Positions 10,750-22,291 are shown, counted from the stretch's first letter. The stretch is 64,000 bases of DNA from Gentiana macrophylla (GCA_026214975.1 JAOBSW010000564.1:19591-83590); one strand, 5' to 3'. Notes: generated by a model not told the origin, from the letters alone. A program made the numbers and translations.

Positions 10750-12593
10750 TTCCCTCCCAGTTGGGAAGGATCTGTCCTCAGATCAAAGGGATACTTGAAA
10801 CCACCTGGATCAAATAGAAACCTTGGACCAACATACGCCAAGAGTCCATATCTTGAATACCACCAACAAAATAGAACAAAGTGAACAATGAATCATCCTC
10901 CTCTCTCGTATAATGAAATGGAAGCAACATAAAAATTAGCAATAACGAAATCCAACGAATTACAATTCAGGAGGAACGGATCAGAATAATCGTGTAAACA
11001 CCGTAACGTTTTGAATAGCACCATCACGTCAACTGAGTTCACAGCTTCAACAGTTTCACCATCAAAATAAAGTGAATCATCTTGTACCTCATTCATGCGA
11101 ACTTCAACCTCAATCGGACTTACGTCACCTCAACGACCAATTCAACCTCTCGTAGTAACAACAACAACATCAAAGAATGGGAAGGTCAACATGAGCCTCG
11201 ATCGTGAGAAGCTGTCTCATCAACACTCTGTACCAACTCTTCTAAAATTTCGTGTCTTTTCAAATCCACCACACCTCACATTTCTTTCTCTGTCAACTCT
11301 CATTATAATTGTTACACGCAAAGATCCGGTCTAGCTTACTCTCCCAATCAAGATATACCGAAGCACTACCGGAACCCGCAAAACTAGGAAGCTTCATCTT
11401 TACTGCGTGTCATATTATTATCCGGGATGAGCACATCTTCGTCAACATTTCCAAGCCGCATGATCACGGTTATTCGGAGCATGAAGTACACGGAGCGGTT
11501 GTCGAAGTCTAGTACCGCAATGACAATAGCAATTTGGTTGTGCAACAAATGAGTTGTGCACCACGATTAAGATTAGCCATTTCTTATTTGTTAAAGTCTC
11601 ATATAAGCCCTTATAGCGATCATATCCATAAAAATCCTTTCAAACTTTGCATTATTTTCGGCATTAAATGCCTTGCTAAATTCTTTGACAAAGGAAGCCA
11701 ATCTCACTTCAAGATACTCATTACTCAAATTTTTAGAATGTTTAGAGTCCTCATAGGATAGACAATAAATCCTCACCAAACTCTCGTGTTTGCACTCACC
11801 CTCTCTCTTGTGGAAAGTAAAGCACCCTTTTATGAACAAAGCAAAATAACAAGCAAAACGAATCTAGGCTAAAGGTTGAGGTGTTGGAAAGTTGCGAAAA
11901 GTGATTAGGAAGGATTAGAAAGGAAAAGACTCTAAAGAAGGAACAAAATTCGATGACTGTAGAATTTCACGGGTGTGAAAAATTTCACACCTGGGTGTGA
12001 TATTTTCGGCTAAAAAGTTTTTTTTTTTTTTTTTTTTTTTTTTTGACTGCAAAAATTTCACAGGTGTGAAAATTGTCACACCAGGGTGTGAAAGTGGCGT
12101 ATTTTTTTGAATCTGTCCTTTTTTTTTTTTTTTTTTTTTTTAAAGCCGAAAATTACCGAAAATTATTTAAAGGGCAAAAGAGACTATGTAACTACCGTTT
12201 ATTTTATCCCAACAAAAATAAGGGCAATATAGGAAACAAAAGTTGAGGTAGGATTAGGGTTAGGAGGGGGAAGGGTTGTACGGCTGAAGCACAAAATTTG
12301 CGGCTGGGGGGGAAGAAGGAGAAAGAAGTGCGGCTTCAACTTGTTGTAGTTGATCAATTGATAATGAAAGCACCCAAGAATTTGCGGCTGCAACTTATTT
12401 GAATTTTTTTTTTTTTTTGATTGGCTAACAGCAAAGAAATTGGGACGATGCAAAGAAAAAAAAAAAAAAAAAAATTTGATCAACGCAGAAGAAAAGATGT
12501 AAGAAACAAGAAACAACAACGAAGAACGAAAAGAAAACGTAAAGCGAAAGGGATATATTTGATTACCGTCAATTATCGAAGCTCTGCATTAAT
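10750..12593 (-). other. Interior of the 3.0-kb LTR element
   Basis: No retroviral-type domain is visible on either strand. Short open frames at 10893-11096 and 11591-11839 (minus) and 11095-11760 (plus) do not resemble known proteins and are probably chance. Two copies of a motif built on TTTCACAC and GGTGTGAAA lie around 11965-12000 and 12055-12095, each followed by a run of more than 20 T. Homopolymer A runs lie near 12451-12472. Confidence 0.6.
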
Positions 12594-13173
12594 CGATGTG
12601 ATTCTTACGAATCAAATCCTTTGTTTTGCCAGGAAGAAATTGAAGGTAGTCAATACGAGCTACGATCCGCGCTTAGACCAAGACTACGGTTGAACGCCAC
12701 AACGTAATGCTCACTTACGTTGATAAGTTCTCAAAGGGGCGATCCTCCAATCCAAGAGAACCTCACACACACAAGGTGCACAATTAAGACATCGCTTAAT
12801 CAAATAATATTTCACTAAATGTAGGTATATTGATGTCTTCTAAAAGAACAAGTAGAATGCCTTTATATAAAGGCACAAAATAAGAGACAAATAACTTCCT
12901 AAGAATGTGGACAAATTACTTAGTAATTTTCGCCACTTTATTTCCTAGTGGGCCTAACTTGCAACTAATAAGCCCAAATGACATTTATTTGCTAAAAATA
13001 AACACTTAACCCAATATACTAACATACAAGGGCACTGACTTTTGACACAGGCGCAAGGCCGTTTTATTCAATAAAACACCGAAACTAAAATAAACAAAAT
13101 AAATCACTATGATTGTAATTTAACCAAGCCCATCTTCATTGTCTTCAAATAATGCTTGGACTGGATCACATCA
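12594..13173 (-). repeat. 5' LTR of the 3.0-kb element
   Basis: Direct repeat of 10171-10749. The first base of the plus-strand terminus has changed (CGATGTGATTC instead of TGATGTGATTC). The right end GGATCACATCA is followed by the target duplication GCATC. Confidence 0.93.
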
Positions 13174-13561
13174 GCATCGAAATCTATTTTTCCTTTGTTG
13201 CAAAATCATATCAGCGTTATTGTCTAAGGGTATAATAGGAAAGTTGTTTAAAATCTGTCCTTATAACCAATTATGTTTTACGTGTGTCCTAAATGCCTAT
13301 TAAGTCTCCAAATCAGTCCTTATAAACAAATACCCACAATTTTTATAGGTAGGAGTGTATCTTAGGTGCATTTTTATTGTTACTAAAGTTTAAGGGTATA
13401 ATCAAATTCTATCATTTTTTTACACTCTACCACTTAGTATACCTAAAGATAGCGGTTATACCATAATTGCGTGTAAGGAAAAAAAAATAGTTGACCTAGG
13501 GCCCCTGGTTACGGCCCTGATTAGATAATCATGTCTTTTGGAAGTGCTTAGAGTTCTTACT

Positions 13562-13645
13562 AGGTTATACATAGATACATACGTATCTACATACATACTT
13601 ACCTATATACGTATATACGTACATACATACATACATACATACATA
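13562..13645. repeat. (TACA)n / (TACG)n microsatellite
   Basis: A tetranucleotide tract dominated by ATAC units, with an uninterrupted CATA run of about seven copies at 13618-13645. Confidence 0.85.
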
Positions 13646-13689
13646 ATTGACAATGCACATGCAAATTTGGAACTTGGCGCTACCGGTAA

Positions 13690-15150
13690 ATTGGAAATGT
13701 GGCCGCTGAGTTAGCAAACGTGGAAGCTGTTGTAAAAGCTACTCAACCGGCCAATGTTTATTCTTTGGTTGATTGGACAAAGTTTGTTAAGTTTTCACTA
13801 AGCACGTCCAGGAGAGAAGGTAAGAATTTTTTAACATATTTGCCTCCTCATGTGGTTTTTGAGAGGGAAATTGTCAGTGGAAAGGTGTAACTATTATGTA
13901 GAAATGCGGAAGAGAAGGTAAGAATTTCTTCTTTTTTCTAATATTTTTTCAATGGATTGTTATGTGTAGAAGAAGCGTAACTATTATGTAGAAATGCGGA
14001 AGCGACGTGTGTTAAAGTACCGTGGAACCAAGAAAGGCTTCGCACGCATTGCTTATGAAATGGTAAGACTTAATTTTCTTTTATGTTTCACGTGCATTGT
14101 AAATGCATATCTAACCAAGTATTTTTTTGTTTTATAGAAGAAAAAGAGTGAAAACCCTGATGCAATAACAAGAGTTGATGTGCGGCTTGTTGGTTACTCG
14201 AGAAAGAAAAAAGATGGCGATGAAGAAGTTGAAGATCCAGAAGTTGTGGTGAGATATTTTTATTCTTTAAAATCAAATTTCTAGTCATGTTGCTATTAAT
14301 CAACTATTTAAATGTGGTGATTATACATGAAATTTATATTTTTCCGTCGAAACAATAACTCCTAATAAGTTTTCTTTAGAGACAAGTTAAAGAAAAGATG
14401 GCCAAACAACCGGATTCATCACAATGGTCTATTAATGATGATCCGGTTTCACAAGTTTTAGGCCCTGAACGACGGGGACGGGTACTGGGCAATGGCTTTG
14501 GGGCAACACCTTCACAGTTGAATGGAAGAAGTCAGGTAGATTTTAGAGTTAGTATGTTCGAAAAGAAATTGCAAGATATGGAAATGAAATTTGATGCTGC
14601 TTTCTCTCAACATAGCAAAGAAGCTCATAGTAGTGTGAGAATTTTTACTTATGTTAATCTTATTTTGTTTATTGAAATGATGTAGTTTGATATTTTAATG
14701 AGTTTTATTTTTATGTTTGTCCTAATAAATAGGAAAACGACAACATTGCGAATCCGCCATTTCACATTGACAAATCCATGGATGACACAATAGTACCTCA
14801 GAAGAGAAAAGAAGTCCCGTGCGTTTCAACTTCTTCCAAACAAGTTAAAATCTCCAAAGGTGAAAAGCAAACAAAATTAGTTGAAAAGGTTAATAATAAA
14901 ACTCTGCAAACGCAACATTTACTCTTATTGAGATGGTATGGTACCGAGGAGAAGATTGTTGCTTTTAGAGACCTTGCGTCTAAAGATCCGGATGATAAAG
15001 TACATTGTATTCGTCTCGGTACGGGTTCGGGAAGTGATCGAAGACATTGCTTTGTATCGACAGACCGAAGAATTCAGTACCCTCTCTACAGCCAAAGGAA
15101 GCACAGTGGCTTGGCCGGTTGGCCCACTGAGTACATTAAATTACTTTAAG
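13690..15150 (+). pseudogene. CACTA (En/Spm) accessory transposase remnant, Transposase_24 type
   Basis: Exon-like plus-strand blocks separated by GT-AG gaps read as one protein. RRVLKYRGTKKGF-like basic sequence lies near 14000-14060. KKKSENPDAITRVDVRLVGY lies near 14140-14210. DPVSQVLGPERRGRVLGNGF lies at 14440-14500, followed by a coiled-coil-like stretch (MFEKKLQDMEMKFDAAF). A tail at 14930-15145 ends KGSTVAWPVG. The GPERRGRVRGxG block and the final VAWP motif are typical of the plant Ptta/En/Spm (Transposase_24) proteins encoded by CACTA transposons. A CACTA-type terminus lies 1.75 kb downstream at 16899, which supports the call. The left terminus is not recognisable, and the frame is broken between blocks. 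Confidence 0.65.
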
Positions 15151-15258
15151 GTAAGTCTTTGATTTGATTCTGAAAATTTCACATTAATTTTTCTTTTTTC
15201 CAAGATGGCTTGTTTCTGTGTTGTTGATGTTGAGTTGTGACATGGTAGCATTGCACAC

Positions 15259-15495
15259 AGGGGCGGCGCCACCTTCTAAGAAAAGGGTCACCTGACCCCA
15301 AAAAAAAAAAAAAAAAAAAAATTTCTATGTATATTATACACAATTTAAAATTTTTATGTACTAATATCTACTTACTGACCCGCTAAAATTTTCAAATATT
15401 TGCCCTTGACCCGTGTCAGATATTAAAAATTTATAATACAGTGTGTCGATCTCGATCCCTGACCCGTGTCACCCAATTCCTGCAGCCGCCCCTGA
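15259..15495. mobile_element. Small terminal-inverted-repeat element
   Basis: Opens with CAGGGGCGGCGCC and closes with GCAGCCGCCCCTG, a perfect 10-base inverted terminus (CAGGGGCGGC). The interior contains a run of 20 A and the phrase GACCCGTGTCA. A related fragment (GACCCGTATTAC) lies at 23105. No coding capacity. Confidence 0.7.
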
Positions 15496-15499
15496 TTGC

Positions 15500-16250
15500 A
15501 CATTATGTTCACTTAGATATGCTTAAAGTGTGTTCAGGTTTCATGTGTCCGTTCCCCTTGTCTATTGGTAATATTTGAGAAGTGCATTAAGTAATGTCAA
15601 GGCTGTGTGCTTGTCGGCTGGACGGTGTCTCCATTCTGATGACCGGCTTTGTCTGAATCAGAATAGCTCTTTCTGTTGTCCATTTGTGTGTATGTTTTTC
15701 TTGTTTTTAACACTAATTTTAGGATGGTCCAGGTGCAAGTTTTGGACCACCAAGTCAGCACTTTCAAAGGGATACATTGGTGGAAAGTTTTTACAGGTAG
15801 GGGCCCATTGGTGGAAGTTGAATTCCTATTGGTTTTGGTGCACCAACTAGGATTTACACCAGGTCCAACATAAAATTTGTGTGTTTTTAAAGTATGAAAG
15901 GGTTACATGAAAACTCTTGTACTTGTCTTTTTTCTGAACTAAAACACCTCTGGTGCAAAATCGGTACATTTTTTTTGCATCTCTCTGCCCTGATAAACTT
16001 GTTCATTGGTGGAAAAGAGGATATTCTTATCTATGTATTAGGTTTCAGTAGGTTTATTGCTTATAGAACATCATCATACAATGCTGTAAACACAATTGTT
16101 TGATGTGAATGCAGAGAAAGTTGAATGATGTTTCTCTGCATTCGGTGTGAATGCTGTTTCACATTCGAGCTTTTAATGTCATCACTATATATAGCTTTTT
16201 GGTTTGGATCGAGTCAGAATTACAGAGTTTGGTATGTTTTTGCATGTATA
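15500..16250 (+). other. Unassigned part of the CACTA-like element
   Basis: Several short open frames exist on the plus strand. One phrase, DGPGASFGPPSQHFQRDTL (from about 15723), looks protein-like but I do not recognise it. The stretch lies between the transposase remnant and the CACTA terminus, so it is probably non-coding or decayed transposon sequence. Confidence 0.4.
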
Positions 16251-16260
16251 CATGAAAGTA

Positions 16261-16607
16261 GGCTAAATTACAATTTTGGTCCTCTAACTAGACACGTTTT
16301 TCGATTTTGGTCCTGGTTTTTCTCCGACGACAATATTAGTCCTGTAAGTGGTCTTTTTTTTGCAAAAATAGTCCTGAACGCCGGAAAGACCACTTACAGG
16401 ACTAAAATTGGTCTTTTCCGGTGACAATTTTAGTCCTATAAGTGGTCTTTCCGGCGATAATTTTAGTCGTGTAAGTGGTCTCTCTGGCGTTTAGAACTAT
16501 TTTTGCAAAAAAAATACCACTTACAGGACTAAAATTGTCGCCGGAGAAAAACCAGGACCAAAATCGAAAAACGTGTCTAGTTAGAGGACCAAAATTGTAA
16601 TTTAGCC
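16261..16607. mobile_element. Mutator-type foldback MITE with 10-bp target duplication
   Basis: The element begins GGCTAAATTACAATTTTGGT and ends with its reverse complement. The inverted arms are about 130 bases and nearly perfect. Directly outside, CATGAAAGTA is present on both sides (16251-16260 and 16608-16617), a perfect 10-base target duplication, which fits the 9-11 bases made by Mutator-like transposases. The interior repeats GACCACTTACAGGACTAAAA several times in both directions. The transcript would fold into a long hairpin. Confidence 0.92.
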
Positions 16608-16854
16608 CATGAAAGTATAATGTTTTTGTATTATTCTATGAGTACAGTCAAAACATACCTCAGATCATGGGGTATGTTGAGACTTAATTGAGAGGTTGTG
16701 CCTCTAGCATTCTCCATTGCCCTTAGTACGTACAGAAATGTATGATTTTGATACATCTCAGCTGTCTACATCTCAGCTGCCACTTATTATCTAGCTGTTT
16801 CTTTTCTTGCTGATATGCCAATGAATATTAGCATCAAAAGAAAGAAAGATAAAT

Positions 16855-16899
16855 TACGACGCGCATTGCACGTCGTAAAAACACGTTTTTCTTGTAGTG
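16855..16899 (-). repeat. CACTA transposon terminus
   Basis: On the minus strand the sequence begins CACTACAAGAAAAACGTG at 16899 and continues with the palindromic subterminal repeat ACGACGTGCAATGCGCGTCGT. The CACTACAAGAAA end is diagnostic of plant En/Spm (CACTA) elements. The body extends leftward from here. Confidence 0.88.
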
Positions 16900-18153
16900 C
16901 CTACCGATGACTTAGACACTCTCGTTTTCCAAAATTTCAACAAATTGTTTTGATAGTGGAGAAGATCCCTTTGAAACGACTTCATCAACCCAAAACGACT
17001 TCCCAATGCTTGATTGATGGTTGAGCTTCTAGGAAGGGCTCCGGCCGTCATGCTTCCATTGCACCACACAGATAATCATGCATGGATGTTTCCATCAACT
17101 TGAACCATTCCTCTATTTTTCGTGGTTTCATTGGCCGGTGTACTGAACCATGTCTTCATTAACTCCGAAATCCAAACCTTCCTGCTGGCCGGAGGTGGTG
17201 GTTAGAAAGCTGGGGGAAACTTCTCTAAGTACTCCGGGCATAGCTAGCACTAAAGGGGGAGGAATATACTCATACTTCTCTCTAATGCTATATAATATAT
17301 ACTTTCAAAATATTATAGTAAAATTATACCATAATTAAATGCAACATATGAATATTATGAATGGGGAATTGGAAGATGACATAATTTAATGCATACTAAA
17401 ATACTAATGCATAACCACGAATTATTTTACTTATCATATCATGTTCACCGGTTCGACTTACCGTACATATTTGCCATATCATTACGCATTGCCATACATA
17501 ATTACCATAATTCCACTACCATAAACAAATTACACTATGTAATATGACGTACGTGAAATAATGTGACGAATGATTCAAGAATATTACGTCTTTGTATAGA
17601 CTATACACGAAGGTCATACATATTACCCAGGTACACCACGACCCAAATAATAAATAAATAATTAAGAAGTTATCATAATTAGAGAGGCTAATCGACCGCC
17701 ATTACTACACAGAGACTGCGGGTGGGCACATCAAACCGGCTCAACATCCACCTGAATTATCATTGACCCACAGGCGTGGGACATGTTTTGGATGTTGAGT
17801 ATTATCGATAACTCATAGTCAAATTAAATAAAGGTACATCATATGTTTTGGAGGTCGAATATTTTCAAGAACTCATAGCCAAAAATAAGGGTACGTCAAT
17901 CCTGGATCAATAAGATAGACATCCATGTATCATCTACTTCCGGTTAATCTTGCACAACATTTCCTGATAAGCACATTTCATTTTATAGTGCTATCATATT
18001 CCAGCTAAAACATCTAATTAATAAAGAAGGCCAAAAATAAATATTATTATATCAAAGGAAGTCAATTTTTTAAAGATAGTTTGCTACATTTAAACTTATC
18101 TTCAGATATAATTTTACCATTTTGTAATCAATATCAATAATAATAATAATAAC

Positions 18154-18202
<49 letters not shown>

Positions 18203-18640
18203 TGTATACATAAAAAAAAGCTTTTGCAACCCACCGAAAATAATCTAGTTATTTCTTTTTATATTATGTTTCTATAAAAAAATGTTTTTAGTAGATACTC
18301 ATAAGTAGCTAAATGCGTGGGTTTCTACTGGCCTCCAGAGTTTTATGCATATCGTGGATTCGAATCCCGCCACCCCCTCCTTTCGTAGTTGAAAAAAATA
18401 AAAAAAAGATACTCATAAGTGGATCAGATACCTTCTTTTAAATCGTAAATACTGATATTGTAAACTTTACCGAACATATATATCATATAAGATAGTGACG
18501 TTACATTTGAATTTGCAAAATAAATAATATTTTATTAAGATTTAATTTGAAATGAGATATAATATCTTCAAATAAAAAAAAATTTAAAAGAGTCAATCTC
18601 GGTATTTCAGTATCATGAATATATCTGGTATTTTTCATTG
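16900..18640. other. Intergenic AT-rich DNA with (AAT)n
   Basis: No gene is supported. A trinucleotide tract, (AAT)n with one AAC interruption, spans about 18130-18203. Near 18350, GTGGATTCGAATCCCGCC resembles an RNA polymerase III B box and may be a decayed SINE or tRNA-derived fragment. Confidence 0.6.
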
Positions 18641-18903
18641 GAGCGCCGGGGTGTTCCCATCATTGAAGTCAGAGTGTGGGATTGAGCCTTCCGAATGAGA
18701 AAGAAAAAAGTGCTTAGTTTCGTTGGAAAAACCAACGAAAATTTAATATTGAATCTCGCCCTACTTCTAAAGAAAGATAGAAAAGGTTGGAGAGAGTGAC
18801 TTTATGAAATTCTCTCCTTTCCAAAGCTGCGCAAGGCGGCACCCCCATAGCAAAGCCCCACCCCTCTTTTTCCCCCTTTAATAAAGACCCTCGCCGCTAT
18901 ATA

Positions 18904-20643
18904 CAGTGGTTTTATGGTGGTCCAGGACCACCATGTCATACTTGTCCACCAATGAAATATCTTATAAGAAGGGTAAAAACGTCAATACATGAGATTTATA
19001 TTTTACACGGTAGGCCCTTGTGTTATTTTTTTTTGGTCGAAACCGGATATTTTATTAATCAACAAACTGTACAAAATGTACAAACTGTACAAACAACTTT
19101 AAAGAAAATACATGAGGTAAATCTGAATCTCAAGACCAGGCTAATCTAAGCTCACGAGCTCGCCGAACAAAGATCGAGAGATGAGGACCATCATCGGGGA
19201 CGCTGGGTGTCGAGCGATGGTATTCTTTGTTTCGCTTGAAGCACGGATGCTTGCCTGCAGTTTCACGGAAAAGGAACCTCCGTAAAGCCAAGTTGTCATG
19301 TTTGTACATATTTACCATTAAGCGGGACTCGAGCCAATTTTGTGTGGATTGGGTGGAAATGAAACCCGCCTAATGTTGATGATGAATGAGATTCCTCCAC
19401 ATATTATAGGTCCGCGGACAATCACGTAAAGCATGGAGGATCGTTTCAGAATGAGTACCACAAACGCAACAAGTATCTTCATCGCTAATGCCCCTCACAG
19501 CTAAGAGGTGGGTCGTTGGGAGGGCCTCTCGGTAGATCTGCCATAAAAGGATGTTTCCTCTTAGCGGCCCTTTAATCGCCCAAATGATACGCCAAATGTT
19601 CGTTCTTGAGTCTACCTGAGTGTGGTGAATGAAGTGGTATGCTGAGCTAACCGAAAATTTTCCCGAGGCCGTCAAACGCCAAAACGTATTACCTTCCTCA
19701 TCCACGTCAAAAGCATCACGGACTGCCCCTGTGGCCGAACAAATGTGCCGCCAGATAAGCGAACGATTCGATTTGGGCATATCGAACGGGGACCCATACT
19801 TCGAGGTAAGAAGTTGTACCCATAATTTTGCCGGCTGTGTTAAGAGTTGCCACGAGAGCTTTGCTAAACGCCAGTATTCATGTGTTTAGCATTGCGGATT
19901 CCGAGACCCCATTGAGCTTGGGTTGTGGATGCTATCCCATGCAATTAGATGTAAACCCTTTTGTCCGTTTCATGTCCCCGGAAGAAAGAACGGTTTATTT
20001 TATCAAGTTCGCAATTGATGTGAGGCGAGGAGCTTTACCGTTTGCATCTGATAATAGGGCATGGTAGAGAGGACCGTTTGAGAGAGGATCGCACGCCCAG
20101 CCTTAGAGAGAACATGTGCCTTCCAGGGTTGCAATTTCCTGCGGACTTTGTCAATAATACTTTGGAAGTCTTCCTTTTTAACTCGGGAGTGGTGCAAAGG
20201 TACGCCCAAATACTTTTCAAGATGGGTAGTGTGCGACATACCTATAGCAGCTTCAATGGATGAAATAGTGTGCGGATGAGTATTTGGGGACGTTGCGAAT
20301 CTTGACTTTGCCACACTAGTTTTTTGGCCCGAATAGTTGCAAAATTTTGTAAGGACCTGGTCAATCACACGTGCCTGCTCGACAGAAGCCTCTGAGAAGA
20401 GAAGCAAATCATCCGCAAAGAAGAGATGAGAAAGTTTCGGCCCCCCCCGGGACACTGATATCGGTTTCCAATCCCCGACCATGATTGATTGTTGAATAAG
20501 ACAACTCAACACCTGCATGACTATAACAAACAAATACGGGGCCAAAGGATCTCTTGTCAGAGCTTGTTATTTTATTATTTTTCTATTTGGCCCCTGATCA
20601 CTAAAGTCATCATTGGTCCAGGACCATAATAAAATTTCCCCAG
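18904..20643. mobile_element. Terminal-repeat element with a nested LINE
   Basis: The left end reads CAGTGGTTTTATGGTGGTCC and the right end is the complement of CTGGGGAAATTTTATTATGG, so the ends are imperfect inverted repeats. TATATA lies directly outside both ends (18898-18903 and 20644-20649). The original element was short. Most of its present length is the LINE fragment inserted on the minus strand. No transposase is encoded. Confidence 0.65.
19020..20575 (-). pseudogene. 5'-truncated L1 LINE: reverse transcriptase C-terminus and zf-RVT
   Basis: On the minus strand from 20545, the protein contains LSHLFFADDLLLFSEAS, the catalytic FADD motif of reverse transcriptase. It continues with HLEKYLGVPLHHSRVKKEDF and QPWKAHVLSKAGRAILSQT, as in plant L1 ORF2. 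At 19780-19370 there is an in-frame zf-RVT domain: FSVSSAYHFI, then WAIKGPLRGNILLWQ and CCVCGTHSETILHALRDCP with its Cys/His ligands. A stop and frameshift separate the two parts. The 3' end has AATAAAATATCC and a short A tail near 19025. Truncation at about 20575 is usual for LINE insertion. Confidence 0.92.
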
Positions 20644-20652
20644 TATATAAAA
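20644..20652 (+). promoter_or_regulatory. TATA box before the GT47 gene
   Basis: TATATAAAA lies about 65 bases upstream of the GT47 start codon. It coincides with the TATATA that flanks the transposable element ending at 20643, so the element border and the core promoter overlap. Confidence 0.5.
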
Positions 20653-21550
20653 CCGAATAACAAACTAACAAACTATCCAAATATTCAAAATTTAAAACTT
20701 TTATAAAAAAAAATAAAATGGTTAGTGTGACCTGCAATTCCGATTTGTTTCTTTATTTTAATACATTTATTTTTCTCGTTTTATTTTTTGTTGGGAGCAA
20801 AGCAAATATTATTCATAGAAATGTACAGGATGATTTGATTGAAATTAAAGAAGCAAATTTAGCAAAAGCTCGTGCAGCGATTTTAGAAGAAACTCGTAAC
20901 GGAGAAAGCACGTTTCTTGAAAATAGTAGCTTTGCAGATGATGGATCTATATACAGAAATGCTCATGCCTTTAAACAGTTGAGATATTAATTTTTCTGCT
21001 AGCTTTTATTTTCACTTTGATTAATTACTTTTATATATTCTCACGATTAACCTTCAGAAAATGGATTTTTACATCAAACATCAAATATTTGAATGTCAGT
21101 TTTGGTGTGACGGCATAGGCCTAAAAGTAGTGTACGTGTGTCGTGCGCAAGGACGTAGCTGTGTGTGTTAAGATAGGGGGTTAAGCCCATCCCAATAAAT
21201 TATTTATGTCTAAATATTTTAGACATGTATATCAGCCCATCCGATCATCATAGTGTAGTCCGCTAGCCCACCCCAAATGTAATTTCCTAGCTCAGTCCTT
21301 GGTTCTTGGTCGTGCGGATGCGAATAAAGTTCATTTTCTAATCAGGTCTTATGTTTTTCTTTTCATTTGATATAATTTTACTTATTTTTTGCTATTTATT
21401 TGTAATTGAAAATTCTTTAGTGTTTCCATTTTGTGTGTCAATATGAGGTCACCATGTGTTGGTTGATTAATTAATTTTTGAACGTGTGACATTACACAAC
21501 ATCTACCATAATAATAATAATCCTTATTACATAGGGCCATATATGATCAG

Positions 21551-21755
21551 ATTCGTCCCTGGGTATAGACCAACAAGGCCACGACTTAGGGCCTTCAAAA
21601 AATATTTAAAATTTAGGACCCTGATTTTTTTGATCCAATAAGTTTATTAGTCAAGTCACGTGACATATATTTTAAAAACCGTTTGTCTTTTCCCAAAAGA
21701 TCCAGTTTTGATAACTTGGCTTAGGGCGTCTCCACACTCAGGGACGGCCATATGA
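21551..21755. mobile_element. hAT-like MITE in the GT47 intron
   Basis: The ends CGTCCCTGGGTATAG and the complement of GGCCGTCCCTGAGTGTGG face each other. Inside the left end is TTAGGGCCTTCAAAAAAT. This pattern (GTCCCTGAG...GGCCTTCAAAA) matches small hAT-derived elements and the copy at 35.3 kb. Confidence 0.6.
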
Positions 21756-21889
21756 TGTTTGATTTTTTTGATATCGAATGTGGACATTCGAGTTTTGTAA
21801 AAGCATTGATTAAAATAAGTCGAGTTTCATCAAGTACATTAATTATCATTATATAGTAGTATATTATGATACATCAAACAATCATTACA

Positions 21890-21891
<2 letters not shown>

Positions 21892-21946
<55 letters not shown>

Positions 21947-22216
21947 GAAAAATATATAAAAAAAAAATTAATAAATGGAGTGGAATGACAAAAGAATATT
22001 TTAAATGATTATAAATGACAAAAATCACAAATGTTACTTTAAAATTGTTATTTCACGCGTGTTAATGTTATTTTGTGCTGCTTACAATTGTTATTTCATA
22101 TTTATTCTATTCCACATTTATTACTTTATATATTTTATTCTTCATAATTATTCTTTTGTCCTTATTAAATTACGCTTTTTCTATCTCGATTTTTTTGATA
22201 ATTTTGTCTTCTAGAC

Positions 22217-22291
<75 letters not shown>

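Larger units (their letters stand above)
10171..13173 (-). mobile_element. Complete 3.0-kb LTR retrotransposon, non-autonomous
   Basis: Two near-identical direct repeats of about 580 bases flank a 1.84-kb interior, and the whole is bounded by the perfect 5-bp target duplication GCATC (10166-10170 and 13174-13178). The LTR ends are TGATGTGATTC and GGATCACATCA. Orientation is minus: a polypurine tract (GGGAGGGAA on the minus strand, 10750-10758) abuts the left LTR. A weak primer-binding-like sequence (AATGCAGAGC) abuts the right LTR. No gag or pol domain is recognisable inside, so it would need a partner element to move. LTR similarity is high, so insertion was recent. Confidence 0.92.
6652..13330. 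mobile_element. Composite transposon with about 110-bp inverted ends
   Basis: The stretch 6652-6763 reappears as its reverse complement at 13219-13330. Shared blocks include GACTTAATTAGGCA versus GACTTAATAGGCAT, GGTTATAAGGACA, and TACCCTTA. Long terminal inverted repeats of this size suggest a Mutator-like, possibly gene-fragment-carrying, non-autonomous element. Inside lie two minisatellites, an unrecognised coding remnant and a complete nested LTR retrotransposon (10171-13173). Without that insertion the element would be about 3.7 kb. No transposase is recognisable and I could not define a clear target duplication. Confidence 0.6.

Noticed and set aside
18306..18400. tRNA-like B box (GGATTCGAATCCCGCC)
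   Set aside because: No A box at proper spacing, no cloverleaf, and no target duplication; at most a decayed SINE fragment.
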